In this document: positions 59,194 to 64,000 of the stretch, one piece after another | How the letters are laid out: every line of letters begins with the position of its first letter | Position numbering within the stretch: position 1 is the stretch's first letter | DNA from: Burkholderiales bacterium | Lineage (GTDB): Bacteria; Pseudomonadota; Gammaproteobacteria; Burkholderiales; Casimicrobiaceae | Assembly (NCBI GenBank): GCA_020853025.1 | Contig: JADYZP010000028.1 | Span: 62,001-126,000, forward strand | Direction: 5' to 3' | Length of the DNA: 64,000 nucleotides | Program-made: the position numbers and the translations under genes | The notes under the pieces: model-generated | Database searches by the model: none | What the model saw: only the letters and a program-made list of their open reading frames with translations | What the model was told of the DNA's origin: nothing

Positions 59194-60087
59194 TCAGACG
59201 CTCGTCAGCCTCACGCGCCGGCGCTCGACCAGCGCCAGCGCCAGGCCGCTGCCGACGATGATGCAGATGCCCAGCGCCGACCAGCCGTCCGGCAGCTGCC
59301 CGAACACGACGTAGCCGAAAAGGGTTGCCCAGAGCATCTGGACGTAGGTGAACGGCGTCAGCAGTGAGGCGGGTGCGATCAGGAAGGCGGTGATGAGCAG
59401 CCAGTGCCCGACGCCGGCAAAGACGCCCAGCGCCAGCAGCAGGCCGGCATCCGCCCACGACAGCGCGCCACCCGGCCAGCCCCAGGGCAGCGCCAGCGTC
59501 AATCCACCGGCGCCGACCAAAGCGCTATAGAACAGCGTCGTATGGACGCTGTCACCGGGCAGCCTGCGGGTCAGGATCTGGTAGACGGCGTTGCTGGCGG
59601 CAGCACCCAGCGCCAGCAGGACGGCCGGATGCAGCACCGCTCCTCCCGGACGCAACAGCACCAGGACGCCGATGAAGCCGGTGATCACCGCAGCCCAGCG
59701 CACCCGTGTCGGCCGCTCCCCGAGCAACGGCCGTGACAGTACGACGATCAGGATCGGTGACATGTACATCAGCGCCGAACCCTCGGCCAGCGGCAGGACG
59801 CGCAGCGCCAGGAAAAACAGGCTGGTGGCGGCGAGCAGGAACATCGAGCGCAGCAGCTGCATGCCGAGGTTTTGGGTGCGCCAGAACGACGTTCCAGCGC
59901 GATGCCAGGCGAAGGGCGTCACCACCAGCATCTGCCCGGCATACCGTGCCCAGACGATCAGGAACAGCGAGTGGTCGCGAATCAGGACTTTCGCCGTCGT
60001 GTCGAGTGCGATCAAGCACACACCGGCCAGCAGGAACAGCGGCAGCGCCTTGGCAAGCGGATGCGGCGCGTGAGCTGACGCGGTCAT
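59194..60087 (-). CDS. EamA/DMT family transporter
   Basis: A 297-residue protein with ten membrane helices in two EamA repeats: first repeat with ALDTTAKVLIRDHSLFLIVW and RMFL-type helices, second with ASNAVYQILTRRLPGD and TPFTYVQMLWATLFGYVVFG. It is a member of the drug/metabolite transporter superfamily (S-adenosylmethionine or metabolite export in some members). The substrate is not known. The start at 60087 (MTASAHAP) is chosen over an ATG 33 bp upstream. Confidence 0.85.
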   Translation of the reverse strand: MTASAHAPHPLAKALPLFLLAGVCLIALDTTAKVLIRDHSLFLIVWARYAGQMLVVTPFAWHRAGTSFWRTQNLGMQLLRSMFLLAATSLFFLALRVLPLAEGSALMYMSPILIVVLSRPLLGERPTRVRWAAVITGFIGVLVLLRPGGAVLHPAVLLALGAAASNAVYQILTRRLPGDSVHTTLFYSALVGAGGLTLALPWGWPGGALSWADAGLLLALGVFAGVGHWLLITAFLIAPASLLTPFTYVQMLWATLFGYVVFGQLPDGWSALGICIIVGSGLALALVERRRVRLTSV

Positions 60088-60169
60088 CGCCTGCGTGGCG
60101 GTCCGGCAGCGGCGCACCACTGCGACGGATCCATGGTGCGGCCAGGCGGGGCCCCGGCCGCGACGCGGG

Positions 60170-62883
<2,714 letters not shown>

Positions 62884-62887
<4 letters not shown>

Positions 62888-63441
62888 TGCGCGGCCTTTT
62901 TCGCAGGACGTCGGGATTGGGTGGGCGGCAGCGCGTTCTTCATCGCACCGATATTCTTCAGGTTGAACTTATGGCCATTCGGTGCGACGAAGTCGCCGGG
63001 AACGAGTCCGTCGCGGCAGGGCCCGACGTATTTGCCTTCGAGCGTGGTCGTCGATTCCTTCATGCCCATGAACGGCGGGTTGTAGGTCGCCTTGATCTCG
63101 GTCTTGTATGCAGTGTCGCCGGTGAGCGTCATCACCGACTTCGAGATGATCTTCGATTCGCCGATCTTGCATTCGGCGCTGACGATGAACCGCGATCCTT
63201 CGCGCCGGATGTCGTTGCGGCTGCACATGCCCTTGCTCATGCCGGCGCCCATCGTCGTCATTTCCTTCTGTATGGCCTCGTCGGTGCACATCGCCGACTT
63301 GGCGGGCGGAGCTTGCGCGCCGCTCTTGGTGCTGCTCGTGGTCAGCTCCCACTGTCCGGATCGCAACTTGGGGTAGTCCTGGGCGAAGGCCGTGGAAGTC
63401 ACGGCCGCGGCGGCAACCAGAACGAGCAAGGGCAGGCGCAT
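62884..63441 (-). CDS. DUF3617 family exported protein
   Basis: A 185-residue protein with a signal peptide (ending AAVTSTAFA) and the DUF3617 domain: [12 protein letters not shown], a conserved cysteine in [28 protein letters not shown], then a C-terminal basic tail. DUF3617 proteins are periplasmic and of unknown function. It overlaps acnA by four bases, so translation is coupled. Confidence 0.85.
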
Positions 63442-63456
63442 GGAATCCTTCCTTCG

Positions 63457-64000
63457 TCAGCCGAGCAGCGCGGCGACGCCCGCGCGCTCCTCTTCGATCT
63501 CCTTCAGCGTCGCGTTCATCTTTTCGCGTGAGAACGCGTCGATGTCGAGGTCGCGCACCCGCGTGTAGTCGCCGCCGGCGGTGGTGACCGGGACGCCGTA
63601 GATATAGTCTTCCGGGATTCCGTAGCTGGCGTCCGAGGCGATGCCCATCGTCACCCACTTGCCGTGGCTGCCCTGCACCCAGTCGCGTACGTGATCGATA
63701 GCGGCGTTGGCCGCCGACGCGGCCGACGACAAGCCGCGCGCCTCGATGATCGCCGCGCCGCGCTTGCCGACCGTGGGCAGGAATTCGTTGCGGTTCCAGT
63801 TCTCGTCGTCGATCAGCGTCTTCAGCGACTTCCCATCGGCGGTCGCGAAGCGATAGTCCGGATACATGGTCGGCGAATGGTTGCCCCAGACGATCAGCTT
63901 GTCGATAGCGCCGACCGGCACCTTCGCCTTCGCCGCAAGCTGCGAGGCCGCACGGTTGTGGTCGAGCCGCATCATCGACGTGAAATTTTTCTTCGGCAGC
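63457..64000 (-). CDS. mdh: Malate dehydrogenase, C-terminal part (cut by window edge)
   Basis: The last 180 or so residues of NAD-dependent malate dehydrogenase (malate to oxaloacetate). The segment [15 protein letters not shown], the catalytic His in [12 protein letters not shown], and the C-terminal helix [13 protein letters not shown] are as in betaproteobacterial Mdh. The reading frame is open to the right edge (LPKKNFTSM), so the N-terminal half lies beyond it. It is 15 bp upstream of the DUF3617 gene and probably begins this TCA operon. Confidence 0.93.
   Translation of the reverse strand, partial: LPKKNFTSMMRLDHNRAASQLAAKAKVPVGAIDKLIVWGNHSPTMYPDYRFATADGKSLKTLIDDENWNRNEFLPTVGKRGAAIIEARGLSSAASAANAAIDHVRDWVQGSHGKWVTMGIASDASYGIPEDYIYGVPVTTAGGDYTRVRDLDIDAFSREKMNATLKEIEEERAGVAALLG

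Overview
The window is high-GC chromosomal DNA from a proteobacterium, most likely a Betaproteobacterium (Burkholderiales or a neighbouring order). The evidence is the aconitase / DUF3617 / malate dehydrogenase order at the right edge, a mccB-mccA-mvaB leucine cluster, a fused indolepyruvate ferredoxin oxidoreductase, TtcA, a cyanide-insensitive cytochrome bd pair and a DctPQM TRAP transporter. No rRNA, tRNA or CRISPR array was recognised.

Left part (1-23.3 kb), mostly intact housekeeping and catabolic genes. A dodecin start is cut by the edge. Next come a DUF3301 protein, a Mrr-like membrane protein, a TonB-like proline-rich protein, a YIP1 membrane protein and a membrane TPR protein. A minus-strand block nrdA - DUF2442 - nrdB - argB-like follows; two NrdR boxes 31 bp apart lie upstream of nrdA. 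PdeM phosphoesterase and hydroxypyruvate isomerase are divergent. The plus-strand mccB-mccA-mvaB group acts late in leucine/isovalerate degradation. Indolepyruvate ferredoxin oxidoreductase overlaps an Lhr-type helicase on the minus strand.

Middle part (23.4-37.1 kb), an accessory zone full of remnants. It holds a collapsed, frame-preserved copy of cioB, a DUF1993 tail, a DUF3300 gene (frameshifted) next to DUF2950, and fragments of DUF2252, alkyl sulfatase, arylsulfatase and LuxR genes. Intact genes among them are a redoxin, a DUF502 membrane protein, a response regulator / GAF histidine kinase pair and an RtcB ligase of lower GC. IS30- and IS91-type transposase remnants flank RtcB and a secreted surface protein that is out of frame at a C6 tract.

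Right part (37.1-64 kb), intact again. It carries a Ca2+-type P-ATPase, a BON protein, a small coiled-coil protein, a FUSC transporter, cioAB, catalase, a four-gene operon (PEP mutase/isocitrate lyase family enzyme plus TRAP DctP-Q-M), and a carboxylesterase. An SPFH - DUF1648 - ribbon-helix-helix operon follows; a near-perfect 24-bp palindrome overlaps its promoter. The end holds an MFS transporter, GST, DUF1330, ttcA, an orphan ParA, an alanine-rich lipoprotein, an EamA transporter, acnA, DUF3617 and a partial mdh.

The observations most worth a second look are the in-frame mini-CioB relic, the ArgB-like kinase in which both catalytic lysines are arginines, the SPFH operon with its palindrome, and the C-tract frameshift in the surface protein.
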